Origin: Pantoea nemavictus
Lineage (GTDB): Bacteria; Pseudomonadota; Gammaproteobacteria; Enterobacterales; Enterobacteriaceae
DNA: 64,000 nt
NCBI RefSeq assembly: GCF_037479095.1
Contig: NZ_JBBGZW010000001.1
Location: 2,108,001 to 2,172,000, forward strand
Reading direction: 5' to 3'
Shown here piece by piece: positions 37,790-46,359 of the stretch. A program made the position numbers and the translations under genes. The number at the start of each line of letters is the position of its first letter. Within the stretch, counting starts at the first letter, position 1. Under the pieces are notes generated by a model. That model saw only the letters and a program-made list of their open reading frames with translations. It did not search any database and had not been told where the DNA came from.

Positions 37790-39073
37790 TCAGGCGTGCT
37801 TCGCCCCGTGCACGGGCGGCGGCGTTTTGTTCTGCGCCGGTTTGACAATCAACGTCAGCCAAACCGAGGCCAGCAGCGCAGCACCCATGAAAATGTAGGA
37901 GGCGGCAGGCGAACCGGTCGCGCCATTAAGATAGCCTACAATCCACGATCCGATGAAGGATCCGAGTGCGCCCATGCTGTTAATCAGTGCCATCGCACCC
38001 CCGGCGACGTTGCGCGGCAACATCTCAGGAATGATGGCGAAGAACGGGCCGTACGGCGCATACATCGCACCACCGGCAATCACCAGCAGCGTATATGACA
38101 GCCAGAAATTGCTGGAACCGACCAGATACGAACCGAGGAATGCCAGCGCGCCAATCAGCAGCAGCGGCCAGACAAACAGTTTACGGTTCTGGGTTTTATC
38201 GGATGCCCATGACACCACGATCATCGCGATGGTCGCCACCAGATACGGCACCGCTGACAGCCAGCCCGCTTCCACCATGCCCATCTGCGAACCGTTGCGC
38301 AGAATGGACGGCAGCCACAGCACAAAGCCGTACACGCCGATGCTCCAGGCAAAATATTGCAGGCACAGCAGGATGACGTTGCGATTACGGAACGCTTCAC
38401 CGTAGTTACGTACCGCTTTGATGCCTTCCTGCTCTTTTTGCAGCTGCGCCTGCAGCGCCGCTTTCTCGCTTTCGCTCATCCATTTGGCCTGCGCAGGTTT
38501 GTCCTGCACCAGGAACCACCAGGCCACCGCCCAGATGACTGCTGGGATGCCTTCAATGATAAACATCTCGCGCCAGCCAAAGGATTCAATCAGATAGCCG
38601 GAAACCACCGACATCCACAGCACCGTGACCGGATTACCGAGGATTAGGAAAGTATTGGCGCGCGAACGCTCCGATTTGGTAAACCAGTTACTGATATAAA
38701 TCAGCATCGCTGGCATCACCGCCGCTTCCACCACGCCAAGTACAAAGCGAATCGCCGCCAGCATTGGGATGTTACTCACCACGCCGGTCAGCGAGGCGCA
38801 GCCGCCCCATAAAATCAGGCACCAGAAAATTAACTTCTTAACGCTACGACGCTCGGCATACAGCGCGCCGGGGATCTGGAAGAAGAAGTAGCCGAGGAAG
38901 AACAGGGCGCCCAGCAGCGATGACATGCCTTTGGTGATACCCAGATCTTCGTTAATCCCTGCGGCAGAGGCGAAACTGAAGTTCGCCCGGTCCAGATACG
39001 CCAGACTGTAGGTGATAAACACGATGGGCATGATAAACCACCAGCGTTTTGGCGCGATTGTCTGCGATTTCAT
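37790..39073 (-). CDS. kguT: 2-ketogluconate transporter KguT (MFS, anion:cation symporter family)
   Basis: This 427-residue, 12-helix transporter is of the same MFS branch as DgoT. The ATG at 39073 follows GAGGAG and gives MKSQTIAPKRWWFIMPIVFI. TYSLAYLDRANFSFASAAG, FFLGYFFFQIPGALYAERRS and RFVLGVVEAAVMPAM are typical for sugar-acid importers. Position between a ketogluconate kinase and a ketogluconate-phosphate reductase gene identifies the substrate as 2-keto-D-gluconate. It is separated from kguK by 180 bases with a REP pair. Confidence 0.85.
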   Translation of the reverse strand: MKSQTIAPKRWWFIMPIVFITYSLAYLDRANFSFASAAGINEDLGITKGMSSLLGALFFLGYFFFQIPGALYAERRSVKKLIFWCLILWGGCASLTGVVSNIPMLAAIRFVLGVVEAAVMPAMLIYISNWFTKSERSRANTFLILGNPVTVLWMSVVSGYLIESFGWREMFIIEGIPAVIWAVAWWFLVQDKPAQAKWMSESEKAALQAQLQKEQEGIKAVRNYGEAFRNRNVILLCLQYFAWSIGVYGFVLWLPSILRNGSQMGMVEAGWLSAVPYLVATIAMIVVSWASDKTQNRKLFVWPLLLIGALAFLGSYLVGSSNFWLSYTLLVIAGGAMYAPYGPFFAIIPEMLPRNVAGGAMALINSMGALGSFIGSWIVGYLNGATGSPAASYIFMGAALLASVWLTLIVKPAQNKTPPPVHGAKHA

Positions 39074-39166
39074 GGGTGACTCCTCTGGTTGAGGTGGGCG
39101 CATTCTGTGGATGCGTCTCGCAATATCGTTGTTGTAGGTACAGACTGTTTGGTTTCGTACGGACCC

Positions 39167-39238
39167 GTAGCGGCGCAATTTATTGCGCTTCTGGCCGCGA
39201 AGCCGCTGCTTAAAGTGCGCGATGAATCGCGCCGCTAC
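39167..39238. repeat. Inverted pair of GTAG-headed REPs inside the kgu operon
   Basis: Plus unit GTAGCGGCGCAATTTATTGC (39167-39186, continuing GC) faces minus unit GTAGCGGCGCGATTCATCGC (39238-39219, continuing GC). Between them is a further GGCCGCGAAGCCGCTGC stretch. The pair lies between kguK and kguT and may set the relative levels of the two transcripts. The palindrome differs from the other pairs (GGCGCAAT versus CGCCAT), so it is a second REP family with the same head. Confidence 0.78.
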
Positions 39239-39253
39239 GGGATTGTGCAGTTA

Positions 39254-40198
39254 TTAGTAATCACCCAGCGCCGCGCGCGTAGGCAGTCCTTCGCTGTCGC
39301 CGGCAACCTGAATCGCCAGCGAACCGATTTTGTTGCCGCGCAGAATCGCCTGCGGCAGCGTTTTTCCTTCCAGCAGGGCGCTGATAAGACCAACGGCAAA
39401 GCCATCGCCCGCACCAACGGTATCGACCACGTTTGCCACATGAATCGGCGCCACCTGGCCCTGCTCACCGTCGGCGGTTTTGTACCAGGCGCCATCGCCG
39501 CCGGTTTTAATCACCACCGCTTTCACCCCCTTATCGAGGTAGAAATCGGCAATCGCTTCTGGCTGACGATAGCCGGTGAGAATCAAACCCTCTTTCTCAC
39601 CAGGCAGCACCCAGTCGGCATATTCCGCTAAATGATTCAGCTGTTTACGCATCTCCTCTTCGCTGCGCCACAGCACTGGGCGCAGATTGGGATCAAAGGA
39701 GATGGTTTTGCCACGCGCGCGCATCTCTTTCGCCGCGTGCTGTGCCAGTTGCAGCGAGCTGTCAGAGATCGCTGCCGCCACGCCGCTCAGATGCAGGTGG
39801 CGCGCGCTGCCAAAGTAATCGTCGTTAAAGTCGGCCGGCGACAAGTGGCTAGCGGCTGAGCCTTTACGGAAATACTCCACTTCTGGATCGGAGCCGTCAT
39901 CAACGCGTGATTTGAGCTGGAAGCCGGTGCGATATTGGGCATCGGTGGTCACACAGCGGTGATCGACACCCTCTTTTTCCAGCTGTTGTAGCGTGAAGCG
40001 GCCAAAGCTGTCGTCACCGACGCGGCTGACCCAACCTACATTCAACCCGAGACGCGCCAGGCCAATCGCCACGTTGAGCTCGGCACCGGCAATGCGCTTG
40101 ACGAACCCTTCAGCCGCGGCGAGATCGCCGGTTTGCTGGGCGATAAACATCGCCATCGCTTCACCAATCGTCACCACATCCAGCGTTTTTTGCGTCAT
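39254..40198 (-). CDS. kguK: 2-ketogluconate kinase KguK (PfkB family)
   Basis: This 314-residue ribokinase-family sugar kinase begins MTQKTLDVVTIGEAMAMFIA. It has the N-terminal PfkB signature around GAELNVAIGLARLG and the catalytic NVVDTVGAGDGFAVGL with the base aspartate. It resembles KDG kinases. In the kgu context it phosphorylates 2-keto-D-gluconate at C6. The ATG at 40198 lies 10 bases after the kguE stop; a longer upstream frame overlapping kguE was rejected. Confidence 0.88.
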   Translation of the reverse strand: MTQKTLDVVTIGEAMAMFIAQQTGDLAAAEGFVKRIAGAELNVAIGLARLGLNVGWVSRVGDDSFGRFTLQQLEKEGVDHRCVTTDAQYRTGFQLKSRVDDGSDPEVEYFRKGSAASHLSPADFNDDYFGSARHLHLSGVAAAISDSSLQLAQHAAKEMRARGKTISFDPNLRPVLWRSEEEMRKQLNHLAEYADWVLPGEKEGLILTGYRQPEAIADFYLDKGVKAVVIKTGGDGAWYKTADGEQGQVAPIHVANVVDTVGAGDGFAVGLISALLEGKTLPQAILRGNKIGSLAIQVAGDSEGLPTRAALGDY

Positions 40199-40208
40199 TT
40201 TCGGCTCC

Positions 40209-40955
40209 TTACGCTGCACGCAGCAGGTCAACGTAATGGCGAGTGACCGCCAGCAAATCGGCGCCTTCCAGTGGGAATTCGATACCGCGTGGCGCATCGA
40301 CGGGCAGCGCCTTGAGCAGCGAACGCCAGCTCTCGTCTGCCTGATCCAGCGCGATAGCGCGGAAAGTGTTGCCGTGCGGCACGGCGGTTTTAACGTGAAT
40401 ATAGCTGACGTAGCGGCTAAGCTGAGCGGCGGCCTGTAAACCGTCTTCGCCGGTCCACTGCCAGTTACCCATATCGAAGGTCATATCCAGCGGCAGCGCG
40501 GCATCGCAGGCTTGATGGAAGAAGCGCAGCATCGGTGCCAGTTTGCTGTCCGGCGTTTGATCGTTTTCTACCACCAGCGTGACGTTTGACGTGTTCAACA
40601 CCTCGAGCAGCGGGCTGGCATCCAGTTCAACAAAATGCCCCAGCGCCAGCTTCAGCCGTTTGGCTCCGATGTGTTCAGCTTCCTGCAGGAACTGCGCCAG
40701 ACGCGGATTCAGTGCGCCATCATCCAGCCACAGCGCTTCCGGCACGGAATAGCTGGCGCTCAGCTGATGCTGGGAAATCGCATTGCCCAGCGCATGCAGC
40801 AGGCAGAGCTCATTTTCACTGAACAGCTCGCGGCGAATTTCCACGCCATCCGCACCCGCCTGTTTAATCAGCGGCAGCAGTGCGGCCTGGCCACCCAGCT
40901 CCGCCACTTTCTGCGCGCCGTATGCGGCAGTTACAACAATAATTTCTGGTTTCAT
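40209..40955 (-). CDS. kguE: Sugar phosphate isomerase/epimerase-like KguE
   Basis: This 248-residue TIM-barrel protein of the xylose-isomerase-like AP endonuclease 2 family is the first gene of the kgu operon. The start at 40955 follows GGAG. Candidate metal-site residues are in GADGVEIRRELF (Glu), LVVENDQT (Glu), TFDMGNW (Asp) and YIHVKTAV (His). KguE is conserved in ketogluconate operons but its exact reaction is not settled in my knowledge. A PtxS-type operator lies 50 bases upstream. Confidence 0.85.
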   Translation of the reverse strand: MKPEIIVVTAAYGAQKVAELGGQAALLPLIKQAGADGVEIRRELFSENELCLLHALGNAISQHQLSASYSVPEALWLDDGALNPRLAQFLQEAEHIGAKRLKLALGHFVELDASPLLEVLNTSNVTLVVENDQTPDSKLAPMLRFFHQACDAALPLDMTFDMGNWQWTGEDGLQAAAQLSRYVSYIHVKTAVPHGNTFRAIALDQADESWRSLLKALPVDAPRGIEFPLEGADLLAVTRHYVDLLRAA

Positions 40956-41004
40956 CACTTTTCTCCGGGCAAGACCACATCCCATTCGTAATAAAAAAGC
41001 TAAA

Positions 41005-41018
41005 TGGAACCGGTTCCA
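41005..41018. promoter_or_regulatory. PtxS-type operator of the kgu operon
   Basis: TGGAACCGGTTCCA is a perfect 14-base palindrome in the ptxS-kguE gap. The operator described for Pseudomonas PtxS, TGAAACCGGTTTCA, differs at only two symmetric positions. The central CG step is typical of LacI-family sites. Release on binding 2-ketogluconate is expected. Confidence 0.8.
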
Positions 41019-41079
41019 AAGGAAAGGTGCAGACCGCGGAATTATGATCAGGCTCACGAAGTGAGCCAAAGAAAGGGGG

Positions 41080-42105
41080 TTAGCGCAGCGGCTGGGTGGA
41101 GCCGCGCACGATCAATTCGCCGGAGAACAGCTGCTCGCTGATGATTTGTTCGCTGCCTTCAATGCGCGCGATGACCTGCTCCAATGCGGCATAGCCAATC
41201 TGCCAGGTGGGCTGCTTCAGGGTGGTGATGCCGACGCCCGCCAGCGCGGCCCACTCCAGCTCATCGAAACCGAGCAGGCCGATGGATTCGCCCCAGCGCA
41301 GGTCAAGGCGCTGTAAGGCGCGCGCCACCTGCAACGTCAGCGCGCCGTTGGCGGCAATCACCGCAGCGCGTTTGCCCGGGTGGCGTTGATGGAAATCGTG
41401 CAGCAACTGTTCCAGCGCTGCGGGTTGATGCAGCGCCACTTCGGCATTCTCGGCCACGACCTGCGGTGCGTTTTGCACCGTGGCGTAGAAGGCGCGCAGA
41501 CGTTCGCGCCGCGTGTTGACGCTGCCCAGCGGCTCGCTGACAAACAGCAGCGCCTGATAGCCATTATCCAGCAGATGCTGGGTGGCAATGTTTGAGGCTT
41601 CAAGGTTGTTGAGGCCAACCACATCGCAGGCGAAATCGGGGATTTTACGGTCGATCAACACCATCGGCAGCATCGACTGTTGCAGCCGATTCAGCACCTC
41701 TTCATGCATGCCAACGGCGTTCACCACAATGCCTTCAACCTGATAGCTGCTCAGCAATTGCAGATAGTGCTGTTCGAGATCGACTTCATTGTTGGTGTTA
41801 CACATCAGCAGCGTAAAGCCCTGCGCACGGCAGGCCGCTTCAATGCCGCTCAGCACGTCAACCGAGTAGGGATTGGTGATATCGGCAATAATCAGGCCAA
41901 TCAAACGCGTGCGGCCACGTTTCAGACCGCGCGCCATCTGGCTGGGACGATAATTGAGTTCGGCGATGGCTTGTTCGATTCGGGCTTTGAGATCGGGCGA
42001 GAGCAGATTCACTTCGCCATTCAGATAGCGGGAAACGCTGGTTTTACCGGTTTTTGCCGTACGGGCAACGTCACTGATTGTGGCTCGTGGCGGCCTGGTT
42101 TTCAT
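41080..42105 (-). CDS. ptxS: PtxS-like LacI-family repressor of ketogluconate use
   Basis: This 341-residue LacI-family regulator has an N-terminal helix-turn-helix (ATISDVARTAKTGKTSVSRYLNGE in order) and hinge helix YRPSQMARGLKRGRT. The periplasmic-binding-type sensor domain includes LIGLIIADITNPYS, EGIVVNAV and LLGFDELEW. It lies directly upstream of kguE on the same strand, with the PtxS-type palindrome between. The lysine at KTGKTSVSR where most LacI proteins have V/A-S is a feature I recall in PtxS. The symbol is assigned from context plus operator. Confidence 0.8.
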   Translation of the reverse strand: MKTRPPRATISDVARTAKTGKTSVSRYLNGEVNLLSPDLKARIEQAIAELNYRPSQMARGLKRGRTRLIGLIIADITNPYSVDVLSGIEAACRAQGFTLLMCNTNNEVDLEQHYLQLLSSYQVEGIVVNAVGMHEEVLNRLQQSMLPMVLIDRKIPDFACDVVGLNNLEASNIATQHLLDNGYQALLFVSEPLGSVNTRRERLRAFYATVQNAPQVVAENAEVALHQPAALEQLLHDFHQRHPGKRAAVIAANGALTLQVARALQRLDLRWGESIGLLGFDELEWAALAGVGITTLKQPTWQIGYAALEQVIARIEGSEQIISEQLFSGELIVRGSTQPLR

Positions 42106-42163
42106 TGCTTACACCTGCTGGAAAGAAACAGGCGAAGACTAACACAGCTCGGGCCTGGCGCAA

Positions 42164-43168
42164 TCATTGCGCGTCAGAAGTGAGGCGCAGCACCGGCTGC
42201 CACAGCGTCTGAAGTTGGTTAAGTGGCTTATCATCCAGCAGTTGTAACACCATTTCCGCAATGCGCTCACCGATGCGCTGCTGTGAGAGCTGCAGAATGG
42301 CATTAACTGGCTGATCGATAATCGAGTCTGGCGGTAGGCCATCATAGACATACAGCGGAATGGCCTGCGCGCCCTTCAAACGGGCGGCTTGCTGCAGGGC
42401 AATTGCGGCACCTTCACCCAGCGTACTGCAATCGGTAATGATCGCCTGCGGCGCATCACCTTGTGCCAGCCAGGCATTGGTTTGCTGATAGCCGGAGCGG
42501 CGGGTGGCGGGCAAAGCTGCCATCAATGATTGATCGACCGGCGCCTGATGCTGGATCAGCGCATCAATAAACCCCTGGCGGCGATCGAGGGTGAAGGTTG
42601 AGAACTCATTACTGCCGAGATAGGCGAGGCGTGGCAAGCCTTGTTGCAGGCAGTGTTCTGCCGCCAGAAAGGTACCGGCATGATTATCGTAATCAATCCA
42701 CGCATAAGGCTGTGGCAGTTCGCTGCGTCCCAGCGTCAAAAAGCGAAAACCCTTCTGCTGCAAGCGTTGCAGGCGCGCATCCTGCGGCAGGGTATGGGTC
42801 AGAATCAGTGCATCCATCGCGCCGCTGCGCATCATACGCATCAGCTTACGGTGTTGATCGGGCGATTTAGCGGGCAGCAGCAGCAAATCAATATCGTGCT
42901 GAGCGAGGCGTTGATCCAGCGTCAGCAGCATTTGGCTGTAGTAACTGTCATTGAGCGAAGCATGGCTGATGGGAAACACCAAACCGACCGCATTGGCGCG
43001 TCCGGTTTTCAGGCGACGAGCGGCATCGTTGGGGCGATAACCGCGCGAATGCGCTTCCTCTTCAATGCGTTTGCGGGTGGCGGCGGCGACATCGTCATAG
43101 CCATTTAGCGCCCGGCTCACGGTGGTAACAGAGAGGCCAAGGGTAGCGGCGATGGCTTTCAGTGACAT
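42164..43168 (-). CDS. LacI-family transcriptional regulator
   Basis: This 334-residue regulator starts MSLKAIAATLGLSVTTVSRA, a standard LacI helix-turn-helix followed by hinge RPNDAARRLKTGRAN. The effector domain has GLVFPISHASLND, MDALILTH, LAYLGSNEF and a C-terminal QQRIGERIAEMVLQLL. No metabolic genes are clearly its own; ptxS follows 58 bases downstream on the same strand. It may control the kgu locus together with PtxS or act elsewhere. TTGATCA repeats at its own promoter suggest autoregulation. Confidence 0.82.
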   Translation of the reverse strand: MSLKAIAATLGLSVTTVSRALNGYDDVAAATRKRIEEEAHSRGYRPNDAARRLKTGRANAVGLVFPISHASLNDSYYSQMLLTLDQRLAQHDIDLLLLPAKSPDQHRKLMRMMRSGAMDALILTHTLPQDARLQRLQQKGFRFLTLGRSELPQPYAWIDYDNHAGTFLAAEHCLQQGLPRLAYLGSNEFSTFTLDRRQGFIDALIQHQAPVDQSLMAALPATRRSGYQQTNAWLAQGDAPQAIITDCSTLGEGAAIALQQAARLKGAQAIPLYVYDGLPPDSIIDQPVNAILQLSQQRIGERIAEMVLQLLDDKPLNQLQTLWQPVLRLTSDAQ

Positions 43169-43190
43169 GATAGCGTTCCGTTGATCAATT

Positions 43191-43208
43191 TTTGATCACG
43201 CTAGCATA
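43191..43208. promoter_or_regulatory. TTGATCA direct repeats before LacI-type gene
   Basis: TTGATCA occurs at 43191-43197 and 43202-43208, 23 bases upstream of the regulator start. Each includes the palindrome TGATCA. It may be an autoregulatory operator; the evidence is position and repetition only. Confidence 0.35.
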
Positions 43209-43289
43209 AAGGAAAAGGCGGCTCTATCTGTTGCGAATTTTTTAGCTTTTTCTGACAAAGATGGCGCTAAAAGTAGCTTAAAAGTGCGA

Positions 43290-43319
43290 TAAAAGCCGAT
43301 CTGTTGTGGCAGATCGGCT
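43290..43319 (-). terminator. Terminator after yiaD
   Basis: On the minus strand AGCCGATCTG and CAGATCGGCT form a perfect 10-base-pair stem with a 6-base loop, followed by TTTT. It begins nine bases past the yiaD stop. Confidence 0.85.
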
Positions 43320-43327
43320 CTTTACTC

Positions 43328-43990
43328 TTAGCTCAGTGGGCTGAGAGTGATCTCAACGCGACGGTTTTGCGCTTTACCGTCTTCGGTGCTGTTGCTGGCA
43401 ACCGGATTGTCCGGGCCTAAGCCCTGGGTACGCAGACGGTTCTGCGCCACGCCTTGCAGAATCAGGCCGCTGGCAACGCTGTCAGCACGCTGCTGTGACA
43501 GACGCATATTTAACGCACGGGTGCCGGTGCTGTCGGTATAGCCGACCACGTTCACCGCGGTTTTTGGATACTCTTTCAGTACCATCGCCACGCCGGTCAG
43601 CGTATTGGCTCCCGCCGGTTTCAGATTGCTGCTGTTAGAGTCAAAGGTGACGTTATTCGGCATGTTGAGCACGATGTTATCGCCCTGACGCGTGACGCTA
43701 ACGCCGGTACCGCGCATTTTGTCGCGCAACTTCGCTTCCTGCACGTCCATGTAATAACCTGCACCGCCGCCAAGCGCTGCGCCGGATGCCGCGCCAATCA
43801 GCGCGCCTTTGCCGCGATCTTTCTTCGATGACGACAGCACGCCAACCCCTGCGCCCAGCATCGCACCCAAACCGGCGCCGATGCCCGATTTTCCAGCCTG
43901 AGATTCACCGGTATAAGGGTTAGTGGTACAGCCCGACAGCGCGACGCTGCCGCTTAATAACAAGGTCAGCGCCAAAATACGCTTATTCAT
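43328..43990 (-). CDS. yiaD: OmpA-family lipoprotein YiaD
   Basis: YiaD (220 residues) is an outer-membrane lipoprotein with a peptidoglycan-binding OmpA C-terminal domain. The signal peptide ends LSGC (lipobox). A glycine-rich region of glycine-zipper type follows (GIGAGLGAMLGAGVGV, GALIGAASGAALGGGAGYY). The OmpA-like domain has NVVGYTDSTG, NMRLSQQRADSVASGL and GKAQNRRVEITLS, whose Asp and Arg bind diaminopimelate. The start at 43990 gives the correct signal peptide. It is monocistronic. Confidence 0.95.
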   Translation of the reverse strand: MNKRILALTLLLSGSVALSGCTTNPYTGESQAGKSGIGAGLGAMLGAGVGVLSSSKKDRGKGALIGAASGAALGGGAGYYMDVQEAKLRDKMRGTGVSVTRQGDNIVLNMPNNVTFDSNSSNLKPAGANTLTGVAMVLKEYPKTAVNVVGYTDSTGTRALNMRLSQQRADSVASGLILQGVAQNRLRTQGLGPDNPVASNSTEDGKAQNRRVEITLSPLS

Positions 43991-44099
43991 ACAAAGTCCC
44001 TCAAAGATTCGCACGGGGAAAAGCCCCAAAACGGCACTATTATGCCGTTCAATTATGGGGAAATGCGTGAGGGTCAGTCTTAATTTGTAAACTTTTGCG

Positions 44100-44660
44100 T
44101 TAAAGATTATTGGGATGGCAGAAACAACTGGTTTGATGATCGTTAATCAAGCCGCAAGCCTGTAGAAATGAGTGGCAGGTTGTGGGACCGACGAATTTAA
44201 AACCACGCTTCTTCAGCGCCTTCGACAGCGCAATCGCAGGCTCGGAGGTGGTGGGCGCCAGTTTATAATCGGCGTAATGATGCAAAATCGGCGTGTTGTC
44301 GACAAATGACCAGATAAAGCGGGAAAAGTCCTCTCCGCTCGCTTCCAGTGCTAATAATGCGCGCGCATTGTTGATGATGGCTTCCAGCTTGCCACGATGG
44401 CGGATCAGGCCGGCATCCTGCATCAGGCGCGCCATATCGTCTTCATCCATCAGGGCCACAGCATTGGCATCAAATTCATGGAAAGCGCGGCGGTAATTTT
44501 CGCGCTTTTTAAGCACCGTAATCCATGAAAGCCCAGCCTGCTGGCCTTCGAGGCAGACCATTTCGAATAAGACTCGCTTATCGGTTTGCGGTACGCCCCA
44601 CTCTTTATCGTGGTACGCGAGGTAGAGCGGATCCTGAGTTACCCAGCCACAACGTTGCAT
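44100..44660 (-). CDS. tag: DNA-3-methyladenine glycosylase I
   Basis: Tag (186 residues) removes 3-methyladenine from alkylated DNA. MQRCGWVTQDPLYLAYHDKE contains the first zinc cysteine. WGVPQTDKRVLFEMVCLEGQ holds the catalytic-pocket glutamate, and QQAGLSWITVLKKRENYR and SKALKKRGFKFVGPTTCHSF complete the HhH-like core. His and Cys in the C-terminal DHQTSCFCHPNN finish the zinc site. The yiaD-tag neighbourhood recalls E. coli, where bisC lies nearby; bisC is absent here. Confidence 0.96.
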   Translation of the reverse strand: MQRCGWVTQDPLYLAYHDKEWGVPQTDKRVLFEMVCLEGQQAGLSWITVLKKRENYRRAFHEFDANAVALMDEDDMARLMQDAGLIRHRGKLEAIINNARALLALEASGEDFSRFIWSFVDNTPILHHYADYKLAPTTSEPAIALSKALKKRGFKFVGPTTCHSFLQACGLINDHQTSCFCHPNNL

Positions 44661-44801
44661 TGCTTCACTCCCTTAGCAGATGAAAAAGTGATAGTTCCCT
44701 TGACGTTTTACAAAATCGATTAATAGTTAAACAAATGGTGTCGATAAAGATCTCATAAAAAGATAACGCCCAATCTCTTCCCGGCTCGTCAGGAGTCTTT
44801 C

Positions 44802-45497
44802 ATGTTGCAGAAAAGTCAGCGGACAGGCCAGCACAAAATTGCGCTGGCTTTTGGCGGTTTGTGGCTATTTTTTCTGGCCGGGAATGCCTATGCCTTTGAT
44901 CAATCAGGCCAGAATAGTGCGCCAGATTACAATGCGATACTTGGCGAAAAGATTTCCAGTAATCATCTGATGTTGACAGAAAACGCGGATGCCAATTTGT
45001 TTGATGCGGCCCTTAATTCGCCCAACGATAATGCCATAGTGATGCACAGCGAAAGCGCCAGCGTCGGGGCCGCGCCGTTTGTAAATCGCTACTCGGCCGG
45101 TTGGTCGATGCCGATGAGTGCAGCGGTGAGCACCGGGCCAGTGGCACAGTTCGCGGTGGATGATTCAACGTTGAGCTGTCCTAAATGTGAACGGGTTGAT
45201 AGCAATAATGCCGAGCATATTGCGTCATTAGGCTGGCGCGTGGATTCCAGCCTGGGCTGGATATCGCCGTGGGCGCAGGTGAGTTATAGCCATCTGGTGA
45301 ATGAAGAATTCCCATCACCCAGCCGCGAGCGTGCAGAGGATATCAACGGTCGTGATAACAATTGGGTGGATGTCAGCGTCGGTGCCAATCTGCCACTGGG
45401 GCAAAATATGGCCGCCTTCGCGTCGTTCGCGCAAACCGGTGCGGTCAGTAACGGCGAGCAGTTTATTTATAGCCTTGGCGTCAGCGCCAGCTTCTAA
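44802..45497 (+). CDS. Stand-alone autotransporter-type beta-barrel protein
   Basis: This 231-residue protein has a signal peptide (cut after AGNAYA, about residue 31), a polar linker of about 70 residues and a C-terminal set of amphipathic beta strands. The strands are ASLGWRVDSSLGWISPWAQV, WVDVSVGANLPLG, MAAFASFAQTG and FIYSLGVSASF, the last ending in the Phe needed for BAM recognition. They resemble the C-terminal part of EstA-type GDSL esterase autotransporters, but there is no passenger and only about half a barrel. It could be a relic or a small oligomeric barrel. A CPKC pair (near residue 128) is unusual. Start follows AGGAG. Confidence 0.65.
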   Translation: MLQKSQRTGQHKIALAFGGLWLFFLAGNAYAFDQSGQNSAPDYNAILGEKISSNHLMLTENADANLFDAALNSPNDNAIVMHSESASVGAAPFVNRYSAGWSMPMSAAVSTGPVAQFAVDDSTLSCPKCERVDSNNAEHIASLGWRVDSSLGWISPWAQVSYSHLVNEEFPSPSRERAEDINGRDNNWVDVSVGANLPLGQNMAAFASFAQTGAVSNGEQFIYSLGVSASF

Positions 45498-45570
45498 TCG
45501 GCATAAAAAGAGAAGTGTCAAAAAGTGAGGTCAATATACTAAGCGCGCTAATCATTACCTTGGTCACAAT

Positions 45571-46248
45571 ATGCGCAACAATATTATTCTTATTAGCCGT
45601 GAAATTACGGCATTTATCATCAGTGGATTGGTGCTGGTTTTCTGTATGGCGATGGTCTATATCGACGTCAACTGGATGAACGATGCACTGCACGAAACCT
45701 CTTTCACCGAAATCACGCAGGAGGTAATGCTGCTGCTGATCGCGTCCTGCTATTTCCTCTGCGCCTGGCAACGGCCGCAGCAGCGCAGCGTGCTGATCCT
45801 GGTCGGCGGTTTTTATAGCTGTATGCTGATTCGCGAGATGGACTTCCTGTTCGATTTCATCAGACACGGATCGTGGCTGTGGTTTGCGCTGGCGACAACG
45901 GCTGCCAGTCTGGCCATGGCATTGCGCCAGCCGCGTCAGATTCTGCCCGGTCTGGTATCGCTGGTTCAGCATCGCAGCTGGCAGATGATGGCCGCAGGAT
46001 TACTGGCTGTGCTGGTGTTTTCGCGCTTATTTGGCATGCATCAGCTGTGGGAACATCTGATGATGGACGGTTATAACCGCGTGGTGAAAAACATGGCGGA
46101 AGAGGGCAGCGAGATGTTCGGCTACAGCCTGTGCCTGATCGCCTCTGCACGCTATTTGTGGCAAACCCGACCACAGCCTGTCTCGGTTCAGGCACCGCAG
46201 GTTTCACGCCATGTGAAACACGCTGAACCGCTGTCTGCATCACGCTAA
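45571..46248 (+). CDS. Integral membrane protein of unknown function
   Basis: I do not recognise this 225-residue protein. It has about five or six hydrophobic segments (ITAFIISGLVLVFCMAMVYI, VMLLLIASCYFLCAW, SVLILVGGFYSCMLI, LWFALATTAASLAMAL and MMAAGLLAVLVFSRLF) and a polar C-terminal tail. Conserved-looking charged residues sit in the loops: REMDFLFDFIRHGSW and HQLWEHLMMDGYNRVVKNMAEEGSEMFGY. It lies 73 bases after the barrel gene on the same strand, without visible terminator, and may share its transcript. No function is proposed. Confidence 0.75.
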   Translation: MRNNIILISREITAFIISGLVLVFCMAMVYIDVNWMNDALHETSFTEITQEVMLLLIASCYFLCAWQRPQQRSVLILVGGFYSCMLIREMDFLFDFIRHGSWLWFALATTAASLAMALRQPRQILPGLVSLVQHRSWQMMAAGLLAVLVFSRLFGMHQLWEHLMMDGYNRVVKNMAEEGSEMFGYSLCLIASARYLWQTRPQPVSVQAPQVSRHVKHAEPLSASR

Positions 46249-46359
46249 TACCTGCGACCTTTTTGGCGATCCCTTGCCCTAAAACAGGTACACTTACCGC
46301 ATAACGTCGGGCTGAATTTGCCGCCCGACGCATCATGCTGGTTAACGTCAGGTTTCTTC

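Noticed and set aside
40199..40297. N-terminal extension of kguK into kguE
   Set aside because: The ATG at 40198 gives the normal PfkB start and follows the kguE stop; the extension is kguE in another frame.
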